Assembly: GCF_036226885.1 (NCBI RefSeq)
Contig: NZ_CP109027.1
Location: forward strand, 7,130,001 to 7,194,000
Length of the DNA stretch: 64,000 nucleotides
Direction of reading: 5' to 3'
From: Streptomyces sp. NBC_00663
GTDB taxonomy: Bacteria > Actinomycetota > Actinomycetes > Streptomycetales > Streptomycetaceae
Position numbers and translations under genes: made by a program. Shown piece by piece: positions 49,894 to 58,278 of this stretch; the stretch's first letter is position 1; each line of letters opens with the position of its first letter. The notes below the pieces were generated by a model. That model was not told the DNA's origin, searched no databases, and saw only the letters and a program-made list of their open reading frames with translations.

Positions 49894-50708
49894 GCGGGAA
49901 CATTCAGCTGCTGACCGACACCCTCGCGGCCGCCAAGGCCGAGGGCCGCGCCGCGCTCATCGCCTACCTCCCGGCCGGGTTCCCGACCGTGGACGGCGGC
50001 ATCGAGGCGATCAAGGCCGTCTTCGACGGCGGTGCCGACGTCGTCGAGGTGGGGCTGCCGCACAGCGACCCCGTCCTCGACGGTCCCGTCATCCAGACCG
50101 CCGACGACATCGCCCTGCGCGGCGGCGTCAAGATCGCGGACGTGATGCGGACGGTGCGCGAGGCCCACGAGGCCACCGGGAAGCCGGTGCTCGTGATGAC
50201 GTACTGGAACCCCATCGACCGCTACGGCGTCGAGCGCTTCACCGCCGAGCTCGCGGAAGCGGGTGGCGCCGGGTGCATCTTGCCCGACCTGCCCGTGCAG
50301 GAGTCGGCGCTGTGGAGGGAGCACGCCGAGAAGCACGGTCTCGCGACGGTCTTCGTCGTGGCGCCGAGCAGCAAGGACGAGCGGCTCGCCCGGATCACCG
50401 CGGCGGGCAGCGGGTTCGTGTACGCCGCCTCGCTGATGGGCGTCACCGGCACTCGTGCCTCGGTCGGCGCCCAGGCGCAGGACCTGGTCGAGCGCACCCG
50501 GGCCGCCGGCGGCGACCTGCCGGTCTGCGTCGGGCTCGGCGTCTCCGACGCGGCGCAGGCCGCCGAGGTGGCCGGCTTCGCCGACGGGGTGATCGTCGGC
50601 TCGGCCTTCGTGAAGCGGATGCTGGACGCGCCGGACGACAAGGCCGGCGTCGAGGCCGTCCGCGAACTCGCCGGTGATCTGGCGAAGGGCGTGCGCGGAC
50701 AGGCGTAA
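49890..50708 (+). CDS. trpA: Tryptophan synthase alpha chain
   Basis: The 272-residue (beta-alpha)8 subunit cleaves indole-glycerol phosphate and channels indole to TrpB. Catalytic Glu53 and Asp64 are seen in VVEVGLPHSDPVLDGP. The phosphate-binding motifs GVTGTRA and GLGVSDAAQAAEVA, then ADGVIVGSAFV, are present. It ends the trp group; a perfect terminator hairpin follows 46 nt later. Confidence 0.97.
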   Translation: MSGNIQLLTDTLAAAKAEGRAALIAYLPAGFPTVDGGIEAIKAVFDGGADVVEVGLPHSDPVLDGPVIQTADDIALRGGVKIADVMRTVREAHEATGKPVLVMTYWNPIDRYGVERFTAELAEAGGAGCILPDLPVQESALWREHAEKHGLATVFVVAPSSKDERLARITAAGSGFVYAASLMGVTGTRASVGAQAQDLVERTRAAGGDLPVCVGLGVSDAAQAAEVAGFADGVIVGSAFVKRMLDAPDDKAGVEAVRELAGDLAKGVRGQA

Positions 50709-50754
50709 CAAGTCCGGGCATTTCGTACAGGTCACTCGAACGGGTGGACCTGGG

Positions 50755-50783
50755 ACCGGGGAGGCGCGCTGCGCCTCCCCGGT
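50755..50783 (+). terminator. Terminator of the trp operon
   Basis: ACCGGGGAGGCGC (50755-50767) and GCGCCTCCCCGGT (50771-50783) pair perfectly around a GCT loop, followed by TCGTTTCC. Confidence 0.85.
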
Positions 50784-50796
50784 TCGTTTCCGGGGT

Positions 50797-51573
50797 GTGA
50801 GCGAGAAGAACCGTGAGGGAAAGCGCACCGCCCGCGAGCGGCTGGCGGTCGAGCGTGAGAAGCAGAAGGCCGCGGAGAGGCGCCGGCGGACGCTGATCGT
50901 GAGTGCGAGCGTCCTGTGCGTCCTGGGCCTCGCGGCGGTGATCGGCATCGTCGCCGCCAACGCGGGCAAGGACGACGACAGCGACGCCGCGGGCCCGGTC
51001 GTGGCACCCTCGGGCGCCAATGGCGACGACAACCTCGCCATCCCGGTGGGCAGGACCGACGCCAAGTCCACGCTCACGGTGTGGGAGGACTTCCGCTGCC
51101 CCGCCTGCAAGTCCTTCGAGGACGCCTACCGCTCCACGATCCATGAGCTGACGGAGTCCGGGGAGCTGAAGGTCGAGTACCACCTCGCGACGATCATCGA
51201 CGGCAACATGGGCGGCAGCGGCTCCCGCACCGCGGCCAACGCCGCGGCCTGCGCCCAGGACGCCGGCAAGTTCACCGCGTACCACGACGTGCTGTACGAG
51301 AACCAGCCGTCCGAGACGGACGACGCCTACGCCGAGAACAGCAAGCTCATCGAGCTGGCGAAGAAGGTCGACGGCCTGGACACCGCGACGTTCCGGACGT
51401 GTGTCGACAAGGGCACCCACAACAGCTGGGTCAGCAAGTCCGCGGCGGCCTTCCGCAACGGCGGATTCAGCGGCACCCCGACCGTCATCCTCAACGGCAA
51501 GAACATCTACCAGGACCAGACGATGACTCCGGCGAAGCTGAAGGAGCAGGTGCAGAAGGCGGCCAAAGGGTAG
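50797..51573 (+). CDS. Membrane-anchored DsbA-like thioredoxin-fold protein
   Basis: A 258-residue protein of the same plan as the one at 19703-20515: Arg/Lys-rich N-terminus, membrane anchor at about 32-54, low-complexity Asp/Gly linker, then a DsbA-type domain. The active site is C101-P-A-C104 in EDFRCPACKSFE; the cis-Pro loop is GFSGTPTVI. Two further cysteines (NAAACAQD, FRTCVDKG) are typical of actinobacterial homologues. It probably handles disulfides of secreted proteins. GTG 50797 lies right after the trp terminator. Confidence 0.9.
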   Translation: MSEKNREGKRTARERLAVEREKQKAAERRRRTLIVSASVLCVLGLAAVIGIVAANAGKDDDSDAAGPVVAPSGANGDDNLAIPVGRTDAKSTLTVWEDFRCPACKSFEDAYRSTIHELTESGELKVEYHLATIIDGNMGGSGSRTAANAAACAQDAGKFTAYHDVLYENQPSETDDAYAENSKLIELAKKVDGLDTATFRTCVDKGTHNSWVSKSAAAFRNGGFSGTPTVILNGKNIYQDQTMTPAKLKEQVQKAAKG

Positions 51574-51666
51574 CGGGGGACACAAGAATTCCGGCCCTCC
51601 CGTTATGGAGCCGTAGCCGGGCTGCCTGCCGTCGGCGGCGCCCGGCACGGTAGCGTCGGTCCTGCC

Positions 51667-52632
51667 ATGGAACTTGCCTACATTCCCAGCCCGTCGCGCG
51701 GGGTGATCCACCTCGGTCCCATCCCGCTGCGCGGCTACGCGTTCTGCATCATCATCGGCGTCTTCGTCGCGGTCTGGCTCGGCAACAAGCGCTGGATCGC
51801 CCGCGGCGGCCGCGCCGGCACGGTGGCCGACATCGCGGTCTGGGCGGTGCCCTTCGGTCTCATCGGTGGCCGGCTCTACCACGTGATCACGGACTACGAG
51901 CTGTACTTCAGCGAGGGTCGTGACTGGGTGGACTCCTTCAAGATCTGGGAGGGCGGCCTCGGCATCTGGGGCGCGATCGCGCTCGGTGCGGTGGGCGCCT
52001 GGATCGGCTGCCGCCGCCGGGGCATCCCGCTGCCGGCCTACGCCGACGCCATCGCCCCCGGTATCGCCCTCGCACAGGCGATCGGCCGCTGGGGCAACTG
52101 GTTCAACCAGGAGCTGTACGGCCGGGCGACCGACCTCCCCTGGGCCCTGAAGATCACGTCCTCCACGGACGGCCGGGTGCCGGGCACCTACCACCCGACG
52201 TTCCTCTACGAATCCCTGTGGTGCATCGGCGTCGCGCTGCTCGTCATCTGGGCCGACCGCCGCTTCACGCTCGGCCACGGACGGGCGTTCGCGCTGTACG
52301 TCGCGGCGTACTGCGTCGGCCGGTTCTGGATCGAGTACCTCCGGGTCGACGACGCCCACCACATCCTGGGCCTGCGGCTGAACAACTGGACCGCGCTCGT
52401 CGTGTTCCTGCTGGCGGTCGTCTACATCGTGATCTCGGCGAAGAAGCGCCCGGGCCGCGAAGAGGTCGTCGAGCCGGGTGCCTCTGACACCGAGGCCGAG
52501 GAGGGCGACGGCGAGGAGAAGAAGGCCGAGGCCGATTCGTCCGAGGAGGCCAGCGAGGCCACTGAGGCCACCGAGGATGCCGAGGACGCCGAGGGCGTGA
52601 AGGACGAGGCCGAGTCGGCCAAGAAGGGCTGA
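51667..52632 (+). CDS. lgt: Prolipoprotein diacylglyceryl transferase
   Basis: Lgt attaches diacylglycerol to the lipobox cysteine of prolipoproteins, the step before LspA. The 321-residue protein has seven membrane segments and the Lgt signature around IGRWGNWFNQELYG. The GGRLYHVITDYELY and YHPTFLYESLWC regions hold other conserved residues. After the last segment (about residue 258) comes a Glu/Asp/Ala-rich tail of about 60 residues, longer than in E. coli. A TAGCGT hexamer at 51651-51656 may be its -10. A terminator follows. Confidence 0.96.
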   Translation: MELAYIPSPSRGVIHLGPIPLRGYAFCIIIGVFVAVWLGNKRWIARGGRAGTVADIAVWAVPFGLIGGRLYHVITDYELYFSEGRDWVDSFKIWEGGLGIWGAIALGAVGAWIGCRRRGIPLPAYADAIAPGIALAQAIGRWGNWFNQELYGRATDLPWALKITSSTDGRVPGTYHPTFLYESLWCIGVALLVIWADRRFTLGHGRAFALYVAAYCVGRFWIEYLRVDDAHHILGLRLNNWTALVVFLLAVVYIVISAKKRPGREEVVEPGASDTEAEEGDGEEKKAEADSSEEASEATEATEDAEDAEGVKDEAESAKKG

Positions 52633-52651
52633 CCGTCAGTCGTACGACGAC

Positions 52652-52681
52652 GAGGGCGCCCGGCGACGGCCGGGCGCCCTC
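52652..52681. terminator. Bidirectional terminator between lgt and the CitE-like gene
   Basis: GAGGGCGCCCGGC (52652-52664) and GCCGGGCGCCCTC (52669-52681) form a perfect 13-bp stem with a GACG loop between two convergent genes. It can serve both. Confidence 0.88.
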
Positions 52682-52696
52682 TGTCATGTGCGGAGG

Positions 52697-53524
52697 TCAG
52701 CGGCGGCGTGCGAGCGACAGAGTCCGTCGTGCCGCCGCCACCACCGCCGCGTCGACGAAGCTGCCGTCCGGCAGCGCCTGAGCGCCTTGTTCCGTTGTCG
52801 CCGCCTTCACGATCGTCTCCGCCTTCTCGATCTCCTCCGGGGCCGGGAGGTAGGCCCTTTCGATGACCGGGAGTTGGCGGGGATGGATGGCCGCCCGGCC
52901 CAGGAAGCCCAGGGTGCGGCCGTGGGCGCAGGAGGCGGCCAGGCCCGCCAGGTCGCGGATGTCGGGGTGGACGGACTGGGGCGGGGGCGGGAGGTTCGCG
53001 GCGCGTGCGGCCACGATCACCCGGGAGCGGGACCAGTCGAGGCCCGCGTCGTCCCGTACGCCCAGATCGGCCCGTAGATCGGCCTCGCCGACGGAGATGC
53101 CGCGCAGGGACGGGTGGGCCGTGGCGATCGCGTAGGCGTGTTCGATGCCGAGGGCGGACTCCAGGAGGGCGTGGAGGGCTGGGGCGCCTCCGGCGGCGGG
53201 GGCGGTGCGTTCGGCGATGCCGGTGATCTGCCGTGGTCCTGTCACCTTGGGCAGACGGAGGCCGGACAGGCCCGGGAGGCCGGCCACCGCCGTCAGGTCG
53301 GCTGCCGCGAACGGGCCGTCCAAGGCGTTCACGCGGACGTGCACCGGGACGCGGTGCCGTGCGGTGAGGAGTTCGGCGGTGGCGTCGCGGGCGTACGCCT
53401 TGCGGTCCGGGGCGACGGCGTCCTCCAGGTCGACCACGACGACGTCGGCGCCGGCCGTCAGCGCCTTCGCCACCACCCGCGGGCGGTCACCGGGGACGTA
53501 CAACCAGGTCAGTGGTGTGGTCAT
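52697..53524 (-). CDS. HpcH/HpaI aldolase - CitE-like CoA-ester lyase
   Basis: The 275-residue protein belongs to the CitE-like lyases, which cleave or form malyl-, citramalyl- or beta-hydroxyacyl-CoA with a (beta-alpha)8 barrel and Mg. It begins WLYVPGDRPR, has DVVVVDLEDAVAP, the substrate arginine in RLPKV, the metal glutamate in LHALLESALGI, and the end GFLGRAAIHPRQL. It is the last gene of a seven-gene coupled minus-strand operon; its ATG overlaps the CoA-transferase stop by 4 nt. A CoA-transferase plus lyase pair fits activation and cleavage of a C4-C5 hydroxy acid; the acid is unknown. Confidence 0.88.
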   Translation of the reverse strand: MTTPLTWLYVPGDRPRVVAKALTAGADVVVVDLEDAVAPDRKAYARDATAELLTARHRVPVHVRVNALDGPFAAADLTAVAGLPGLSGLRLPKVTGPRQITGIAERTAPAAGGAPALHALLESALGIEHAYAIATAHPSLRGISVGEADLRADLGVRDDAGLDWSRSRVIVAARAANLPPPPQSVHPDIRDLAGLAASCAHGRTLGFLGRAAIHPRQLPVIERAYLPAPEEIEKAETIVKAATTEQGAQALPDGSFVDAAVVAAARRTLSLARRR

Positions 53525-54711
53525 ACGGCTCCCTCCGCGCGCAGGGCCGTCAACTCGGCGTCGGTCAGGCCCAGTTCGTTGAGGACCGGGTCCGTGTCGG
53601 CGCCGTGCGGACGGCCCGCCCAGTGGATCGCGCCCGGGGTGGCGGAGAGACGGAAGAGGACGTTCTGCATCCTGAGGGGGCCGAGTTCGGGGTCGGGGAG
53701 GGTGGTGACGGTGTCCAGGGCCGCGTACTGCGGGTCCGTCATCACGTCCCGGACGTCCTGGATCGGGGCGACCGCGGCCTCCGCCTTCTCGAAGGCCGCC
53801 AGGACCTCCGTGCGGGTGCGCTCGGCGATCCAGTCACCGACCGCCTTGTCCAGGACGTCGGCGTGCCGGGCCCGGTCGGCGCCGGTCGCGAACCAGGGTT
53901 CGTCGATCAGGTCCGGGCGGCCGACCAGGCGCATCACCCGTTCCGCGATCGACTGGGCGGAGGTGGAGACGGCGACCCAACCGCCGTCCGCGGTGCGATA
54001 GGTGTTGCGGGGGGCGTTGTTGGCGGACCGGTTTCCGGTGCGCTGCTGGACATAGCCGAGTTGGTCGTACCAGGTCGGCTGGGGGCCGAGGACGGTGAGG
54101 ATCGGCTCGATGATCGCCATGTCGACGACCTGGCCCTCGCCCGTGCGGTCGCGGGCCGCGAGGGCCGTCATGACGGCGTACGCGGTCGCGAGCCCGGCGA
54201 TGGAGTCGGCGAGGCCGAACGGCGGCAGCGTCGGGGGCGCGTCCGGTTCGCCGGTGATCGCGGCGAAACCGCTCAGCGCCTCGGCGAGGGTGCCGAAGCC
54301 GGGGCGGTGGGCGTGCGGGCCGAACTGGCCGAAGGCGGTGACCCGGGTGAGGATCAGCCGGGGGTTGGCCGCGGACAGCTCGTCCCAGCCCAGGTCCCAT
54401 TTCTCCAGGGTGCCCGGGCGGAAGTTCTCGATGATCACGTCCGCGGTCGCGGCCAGGCGCAGCAGGGTGGTCCGGCCGCCCGGCTTGGACAGGTCGAGGG
54501 TGATCGTGCGCTTGTTGCGGCCCAGCACCTTCCACCACAGACCGATGCCGTCCTTGGACGGGCCGTGGCCGCGGGAGGGGTCCGGCTTGGTGGGGTGCTC
54601 GACCTTGATGACCTCCGCGCCGAAGTCACCGAGGAGGGTGGCGGCGAGGGGGCCGGCGAAGAGGGTGGCGAGGTCGAGGACGCGGAGGCCGGAGAGCGGG
54701 GTGTCGGTCAT
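53521..54711 (-). CDS. Class III (CaiB/BaiF family) CoA-transferase
   Basis: The 396-residue protein is a family III CoA-transferase. The start LSGLRVLDLATLFAGP and GAEVIKVEHP form the CoA-binding fold. Asp169 in GLADSIAG sits exactly where the family's nucleophilic aspartate is expected. ENFRPGTLEKWDLG and RNTYRTADGGWVAV are further hallmarks. It moves CoA between carboxylic acids. Its ATG overlaps the ribokinase stop and its stop overlaps the lyase start. Confidence 0.92.
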   Translation of the reverse strand: MTDTPLSGLRVLDLATLFAGPLAATLLGDFGAEVIKVEHPTKPDPSRGHGPSKDGIGLWWKVLGRNKRTITLDLSKPGGRTTLLRLAATADVIIENFRPGTLEKWDLGWDELSAANPRLILTRVTAFGQFGPHAHRPGFGTLAEALSGFAAITGEPDAPPTLPPFGLADSIAGLATAYAVMTALAARDRTGEGQVVDMAIIEPILTVLGPQPTWYDQLGYVQQRTGNRSANNAPRNTYRTADGGWVAVSTSAQSIAERVMRLVGRPDLIDEPWFATGADRARHADVLDKAVGDWIAERTRTEVLAAFEKAEAAVAPIQDVRDVMTDPQYAALDTVTTLPDPELGPLRMQNVLFRLSATPGAIHWAGRPHGADTDPVLNELGLTDAELTALRAEGAV

Positions 54712-55604
54712 GAGTGGTACTGCTTCTCGATCTCGGAGCGGTACGGCATCGACGCCGACGCGCCCGGCCGCTGCACCGACAGGGCCGCCGCCGCTGCCGC
54801 CCAGTGCAGGGCCTCGCGGATGGGGCGCTCCTCGCTGAGCGCGACCGCGAGGGTGCCGGCGAAGGTGTCGCCCGCGCCGGTCGAGTCCACGGCGGTGACC
54901 GGCGGGGCGGGCACGGCGAGGGGCTCGGCGGCGTCACGGGCCAGATAGAGGCTGCCCGCCGCGCCGAGCGTCACGACGACCGCCGGTACCAGGTCGAGCA
55001 GGGCCCGGGCCGCCGCGATCGGGTCGGACAGGCCGGTGAGGGTGGTCGCCTCGTACTCGTTGGGGAGCAACAGGTCGGTGGCGGCGAGGAGTTCGGGCGG
55101 GAGGGGCTGCGCGGGGGCGGGGGTGAGGATCGTCCGGACGCCGTGGGCGCGGGCTGCCCCGGCGCCGTCCAGAACGGCCTTCAGCGGGATCTCCAACTGG
55201 AGCAGCAGGGCGTCGGCGGACGCGATCAGGCTCTCGTCGCCGGGGGCGAGATGGTCGACGGTGCCGTTCGCGGCGGGGATCACGACGATCGCGTTGCCGC
55301 CCTCGTCGTCGACGACGATGTGCGCGGTGCCGGACGGGCCCTCGACGGTGCGCAGATGGTCGGTGTCGACGCCGGAGTGCTCAAGGGTGGAGCGGAGCTG
55401 GGTGCCGTAGGGGTCGTTGCCGACCGCGCCGATCATCGACACGGTGGCGCCGGCGCGGGCGGCGGCGATCGCCTGGTTGGCGCCCTTGCCGCCGGGGATC
55501 GTACGGAACTCGCGCCCGGTGACCGTCTCGCCGCGCTGCGGGGCCTTCTCGACGTAGGCGACGAGGTCCATGTTCGTGCTGCCGAGTACGGCGATGTGCG
55601 TCAT
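54708..55604 (-). CDS. rbsK: Ribokinase, PfkB family
   Basis: The 298-residue sugar kinase fits ribokinase itself: GSTNMDLVAYV near the N-terminus, GGKGANQAIAAAR at 38-50, LLPNEYEA and the anion hole/catalytic base DSTGAGDTFAG with Asp246. It would phosphorylate ribose to ribose 5-phosphate. It lacks a sugar transporter beside it and instead follows four ADP-ribosylglycohydrolase-family genes, so the ribose probably comes from inside the cell. Overlaps of 4 nt link it to both neighbours. Other PfkB substrates cannot be excluded. Confidence 0.9.
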   Translation of the reverse strand: MTHIAVLGSTNMDLVAYVEKAPQRGETVTGREFRTIPGGKGANQAIAAARAGATVSMIGAVGNDPYGTQLRSTLEHSGVDTDHLRTVEGPSGTAHIVVDDEGGNAIVVIPAANGTVDHLAPGDESLIASADALLLQLEIPLKAVLDGAGAARAHGVRTILTPAPAQPLPPELLAATDLLLPNEYEATTLTGLSDPIAAARALLDLVPAVVVTLGAAGSLYLARDAAEPLAVPAPPVTAVDSTGAGDTFAGTLAVALSEERPIREALHWAAAAAALSVQRPGASASMPYRSEIEKQYHS

Positions 55605-57052
55605 GGGCGGGAAGCCTCCAGGTGGGTCAGGTGGGCCAGGGCGTCGAAGCCGGTGCCGTCGAAGTCGCCCACGGACGTGGCGAGTCGGTTCTTCAACGGG
55701 GTCGTCCAGCGGTCGGGGAGGGCGGCCGGGGCGCCGGTGAGGAGGGCGGCGAGGCTGCCCGCTGTCGCGCCGTTGGAGTCGGTGTCCCAACCGCCGCTCA
55801 CCGCGTTGCGGACGGAGGCGGTGAAGTCGCCGCCGGCGTGGGTGAGGGCGGCGGCGATCAGGGCGGTGTTGGGGATCGCGTGGACCCAGTGGTGGGTGGG
55901 GGAGTGGGTGGCGTGGAGTTCGTCCACGACCGTGTCGAAGTCCTGTGTGGACGCGGCCAGTCGGATCGCGTGGCGGACCGCCTTCGCCAGCCGGGAGCCG
56001 GGGGGTACGACGGTCAGGCCGGTGCGCAGACAGGCGTGGACGTCGTGGGTGCCGGTGGCCGCGGTGGCGATCGTCGCCGCCGTGAACATCGCCGCGTAGA
56101 CGCCGTTGGCGGTGTGGGTGAGGGTGGCGTCCCGGTGGGCCTGCTCCGCCGCGGCCGCCGGGTGGCCGGGGTTGGTCCAGCCGTGGACGTCGGCGCGGAT
56201 GAGGGCGCCGATCCATTCGCGGAAGGGGTTGCGGTGGCGGGCGGTGTGCGGGGGTTCCAGACCGAGGAGGAGATTGCGGTAGGCGATGCGTTCGGCCGTG
56301 AAGGTGCGGCCTGCGGGGAGTTCGTCCAGCCAGAGGGCGGCCACGTCCGTGGTGGTGAACCGTCTGCCGTGGCGTTGGAGCAGGAGGAGGTTGAGGAGGG
56401 GGTAGTTGAGGTCGTCGTCCTCGGGCATGCCGTCGATGTTCTCGGCGAGGGAGGTGGGGGCTGAGCGGCGGTTCCAAGGGTGGGCGGCGAGGAGGGCTGG
56501 GGGGACTCCTCGGGCGGTGAAGTAGGTGTTCAGGGGCCAGTTGCCGGTGGACTTGGCCAGTTGACGGATGGCGTCCAGGGGGAGCTTTTCTACGGGTTTG
56601 CCTAGGAGGCAGCCGATAGAGCGGCCCAGCCACGCTGCTTCGTAGGCTGCGGGGGGTGGGGGCTGGGGTCGGGGAGTTTCGCCTGCCCGCGTCGGCGGGG
56701 TGCCGCCTTTCTTTGGGCCGGGGCCGCCCAAGGGGTACGACTGCCCGCAGTCAAGCGGCTGAGAGTCGCCCGGCCACTCTGGGCAGAGCGCCTTGATTCC
56801 TGCCAGGTCCGTGGGTTCCTGGTCGGCCAGCCTGCTGGGCAGGTCCGCCAGTTCGTCCAGCAGGTCCTTCGCCAGGAGGCGGAGGTAGCGGGACGGCGGG
56901 TGGGGGGAGGCGCCTGCGCTGAGGGGGGCGTCCTGGCCGCCTGCCGCCATCCAGCGCGCCGCGATCACCGAAGCCTCACGGCCGTCCAGTGCCGCCTGGC
57001 GGAGTTCATGGCCCAGGAGGTCCTCCGGTTGGACCCAGGTCAGCCGGAGCAT
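55601..57052 (-). CDS. ADP-ribosylglycohydrolase family protein, fourth of the operon
   Basis: A 483-residue protein with an atypical N-terminal extension of about 135 residues (LLRLLAKDLLDELADL-type helices, then a Pro/Gly-rich segment). A DraG/ARH-type domain follows. Metal-binding motifs appear complete: EDDDLNY for the first acidic cluster and GGWDTDSNGATAG for the second. The usual N-terminal GxxxGDAxG motif reads WLGRSIGCLLGKPVE. The Pro/Gly linker is encoded by a low-complexity stretch (56680-56750) that looks inserted. The gene overlaps the third one by 13 nt and the ribokinase by 4 nt. Substrate unknown. Confidence 0.85.
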   Translation of the reverse strand: MLRLTWVQPEDLLGHELRQAALDGREASVIAARWMAAGGQDAPLSAGASPHPPSRYLRLLAKDLLDELADLPSRLADQEPTDLAGIKALCPEWPGDSQPLDCGQSYPLGGPGPKKGGTPPTRAGETPRPQPPPPAAYEAAWLGRSIGCLLGKPVEKLPLDAIRQLAKSTGNWPLNTYFTARGVPPALLAAHPWNRRSAPTSLAENIDGMPEDDDLNYPLLNLLLLQRHGRRFTTTDVAALWLDELPAGRTFTAERIAYRNLLLGLEPPHTARHRNPFREWIGALIRADVHGWTNPGHPAAAAEQAHRDATLTHTANGVYAAMFTAATIATAATGTHDVHACLRTGLTVVPPGSRLAKAVRHAIRLAASTQDFDTVVDELHATHSPTHHWVHAIPNTALIAAALTHAGGDFTASVRNAVSGGWDTDSNGATAGSLAALLTGAPAALPDRWTTPLKNRLATSVGDFDGTGFDALAHLTHLEASRP

Positions 57053-58278
57053 CTCAGGCCTCCGATCTCCGTGAACGCGGCCTCGTGGGCGCGGCGGCGG
57101 TGGATGTCCCGGTCGTGGATCTCACGGGTCACCTGAGTGAGCGTCGTCGCCGGTTCCCAGAGGTCCAGGCGGCTGGCCTCCGAGACCGTCTTGGACCAGT
57201 CGTCCGGCGCCGGGGAGCCCAGGGCGCCCGCGATCGCGCCGGCCATCGTCGCGATGGAGTCGCAGTCGCGGCCGTAGTTCACGGCGCCCAGGACCGCGTC
57301 GCGGTAGTCGCCCGCGGCCACGATCAACATGCCCAGGGCGATGGGGAGTTCCTCGATCGAGTGGAGGCGGGACGGACGGCGGGCGCCGAGAGAGGGGCTG
57401 CGGTAGTCGGGGCCCACCGTGTCGTAGGGGGCCACCGCCTCGCGCAGGGGGGCCAGGGCCGACTCGAAGGTGGTGTGCCGGGTCGCTGCTTCGCAGACCT
57501 TCTCGATCGCCGTCCTCGTGCCGTCCTTCGCCAGGGCGAGGCAGTGGGTCACGACGCTGTCCGGGGTCGCGTCCGGTGCGCAGGCTGCCGCCACGGCCGC
57601 CGCGAAGACCCCCGCCGCCTCGCGGCCGTACGACGACTGGTGGGCGCCCGCGATGTCCAGCGCCTCGGCGTAGGCGGCCCTCGGGTCGGCCGCGTTGACC
57701 AGGCCCACCGGGGCCATGTACATCGCCGCGCCGCAGTTGACGATGTTCCCCGCGCCCGCCTCCCGGGGGTCGGCATGGCCGTAATGGAGGCGGGTCACCA
57801 GCCATTTCTCCGCCAGGAAGATCCGGTGGAGGGGGAGGGCCTCCTGTTCGAGTTCCGGGATCCAGCGGGGAGTTGTCATCAGGTCGGGGACCAGGTGGTC
57901 GGCGACCGCGTAGGCGTCGAGGTGGTCGCGGACCTTGGCGTAGACCCTGACCAGGGCGTGCGTCATCAAGGTGTCGTCGGTGACGTGGCCGTCGCCCTTG
58001 TGGTACGGGGCGATCGGGCGGGCCGTGCGCCAGGCGTCGCCGTTCCAGGGGCCGACGATGCCGTGGACGCGGCCGGCGTGGCGGTCGAGGATCTGGTCGG
58101 GGGAGTAGCCCTCCACCGGGCCGCCCAGGGCGTCGCCCACCGCGGCGCCCACCAGGGCGCCGGTGATGCGGTCCTCAAGGGTGGGTGTGGGGGTGGGGGT
58201 GGGGGTGGGTGCGGGGGTGGTCGGTGAAGGGTTTTGTTGTGGGGGTTTGGGTGTCTTGGGAGGCATGGACCGAATCAT
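57040..58278 (-). CDS. ADP-ribosylglycohydrolase family protein, third of the operon
   Basis: The 412-residue protein has a Thr/Pro repeat linker at about residues 18-34, then a complete ARH-type domain: GALVGAAVGDALGGPVEG, HVTDDTLMTHALVR with the first metal aspartates, NCGAAMYMAPVGL, and NYGRDCDSIATMAGAIAGAL with the second set. These enzymes use Mg to cut ADP-ribose from protein or small molecules; some relatives cleave nucleoside-type bonds. ATG 58278 overlaps the previous stop (ATGA); ATG 58266 is an alternative. Confidence 0.9.
   Translation of the reverse strand: MIRSMPPKTPKPPQQNPSPTTPAPTPTPTPTPTLEDRITGALVGAAVGDALGGPVEGYSPDQILDRHAGRVHGIVGPWNGDAWRTARPIAPYHKGDGHVTDDTLMTHALVRVYAKVRDHLDAYAVADHLVPDLMTTPRWIPELEQEALPLHRIFLAEKWLVTRLHYGHADPREAGAGNIVNCGAAMYMAPVGLVNAADPRAAYAEALDIAGAHQSSYGREAAGVFAAAVAAACAPDATPDSVVTHCLALAKDGTRTAIEKVCEAATRHTTFESALAPLREAVAPYDTVGPDYRSPSLGARRPSRLHSIEELPIALGMLIVAAGDYRDAVLGAVNYGRDCDSIATMAGAIAGALGSPAPDDWSKTVSEASRLDLWEPATTLTQVTREIHDRDIHRRRAHEAAFTEIGGLRCSG
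58184..58220 (+). repeat. GGGGGT simple repeat within the third glycohydrolase gene
   Basis: Several units of GGGGGT and close variants (GGGTGT, GGGTGC) encode the Thr/Pro linker on the opposite strand. The G-runs could form a quadruplex and the unit number may vary. Confidence 0.75.
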
